6,115 bases of DNA from Balneolaceae bacterium (GTDB lineage Bacteria; Bacteroidota; Rhodothermia; Balneolales; Balneolaceae). Below the pieces are notes generated by a model. That model was not told where the DNA came from, made no database searches, and worked only from the letters and a program-made list of their open reading frames with translations. Numbering within the stretch: position 1 is the stretch's first letter; every line of letters starts with the position of its first letter. The stretch is taken from NCBI GenBank assembly GCA_007123785.1, contig SLGL01000297.1, forward strand, positions 1 to 6,115. The letters run 5' to 3'. Positions 6,089 through 6,115 of the stretch are shown one piece after another. Made by a program: the position numbers and the translations under genes.

Positions 6089-6115
6089 TTATAGAATTGA
6101 AAAATCCCCCCAAAC

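Larger units (their letters stand above)
5924..6115. other. Non-coding region after the last gene
   Basis: No ORF of note. It is AT-rich and holds several inverted repeats. A weak A/T stem AAAAAAC (5945-5951) with GTTTTTT (5960-5966) comes just after the lipoprotein stop. A GC-containing hairpin (6003-6015) and a longer imperfect hairpin (6035-6088) are listed separately. An 11-bp palindrome GAATTTAATTC occupies 6063-6073. The clustering suggests transcription end signals for the cluster, with possible leader sequence for a gene beyond the right edge. Confidence 0.5.

Overview
The window looks like a chromosomal segment of a Bacteroidota-type bacterium, most plausibly the Balneolaeota/Rhodothermia side. 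This assignment is inference. It rests on three lipoproteins with relaxed lipoboxes, the absence of a Shine-Dalgarno sequence before all five genes, a FISUMP-type lipoprotein, and a lipoprotein quinohemoprotein with an inserted cytochrome c domain. All five genes lie on the + strand. I see no tRNA, rRNA, CRISPR array, transposase or integrase.

Layout: 1-207 is non-coding and begins with a nested stem-loop (5-50), followed by AT-rich DNA with a 10-bp palindrome. 208-1119 is a complete ribokinase. 1138-1362 is a 74-codon ORF of unknown nature, possibly a gene remnant. 1403-2890 is a lipoprotein resembling DUF4038/GH140-like TIM-barrel proteins with a C-terminal beta-sandwich. 2962-5127 is a PQQ-dependent dehydrogenase lipoprotein with a c-type heme domain inserted into its beta-propeller. 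5207-5923 is a small lipoprotein with a Fibrobacter-succinogenes-type paralogous (FISUMP) domain. 5924-6115 is non-coding, with weak terminator-like and longer hairpin structures.

How the genes may work together: the first three are closely spaced (18 and 40 bp) and could be co-transcribed. The next gaps are 71 and 79 bp with no convincing terminator. The theme is carbohydrate use. A lipid-anchored putative glycosidase would act on a glycan outside the cytoplasm, the quinohemoprotein would oxidise a sugar or alcohol there and pass electrons to heme c, and ribokinase would phosphorylate imported ribose in the cytoplasm. The common substrate is unknown and the link is inferred from gene order. 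I found no clearly unprecedented system. The points most worth checking are the apparent lack of a standard nucleophile in the glycosidase-like protein, the 74-codon ORF, and the structured element at the left edge.
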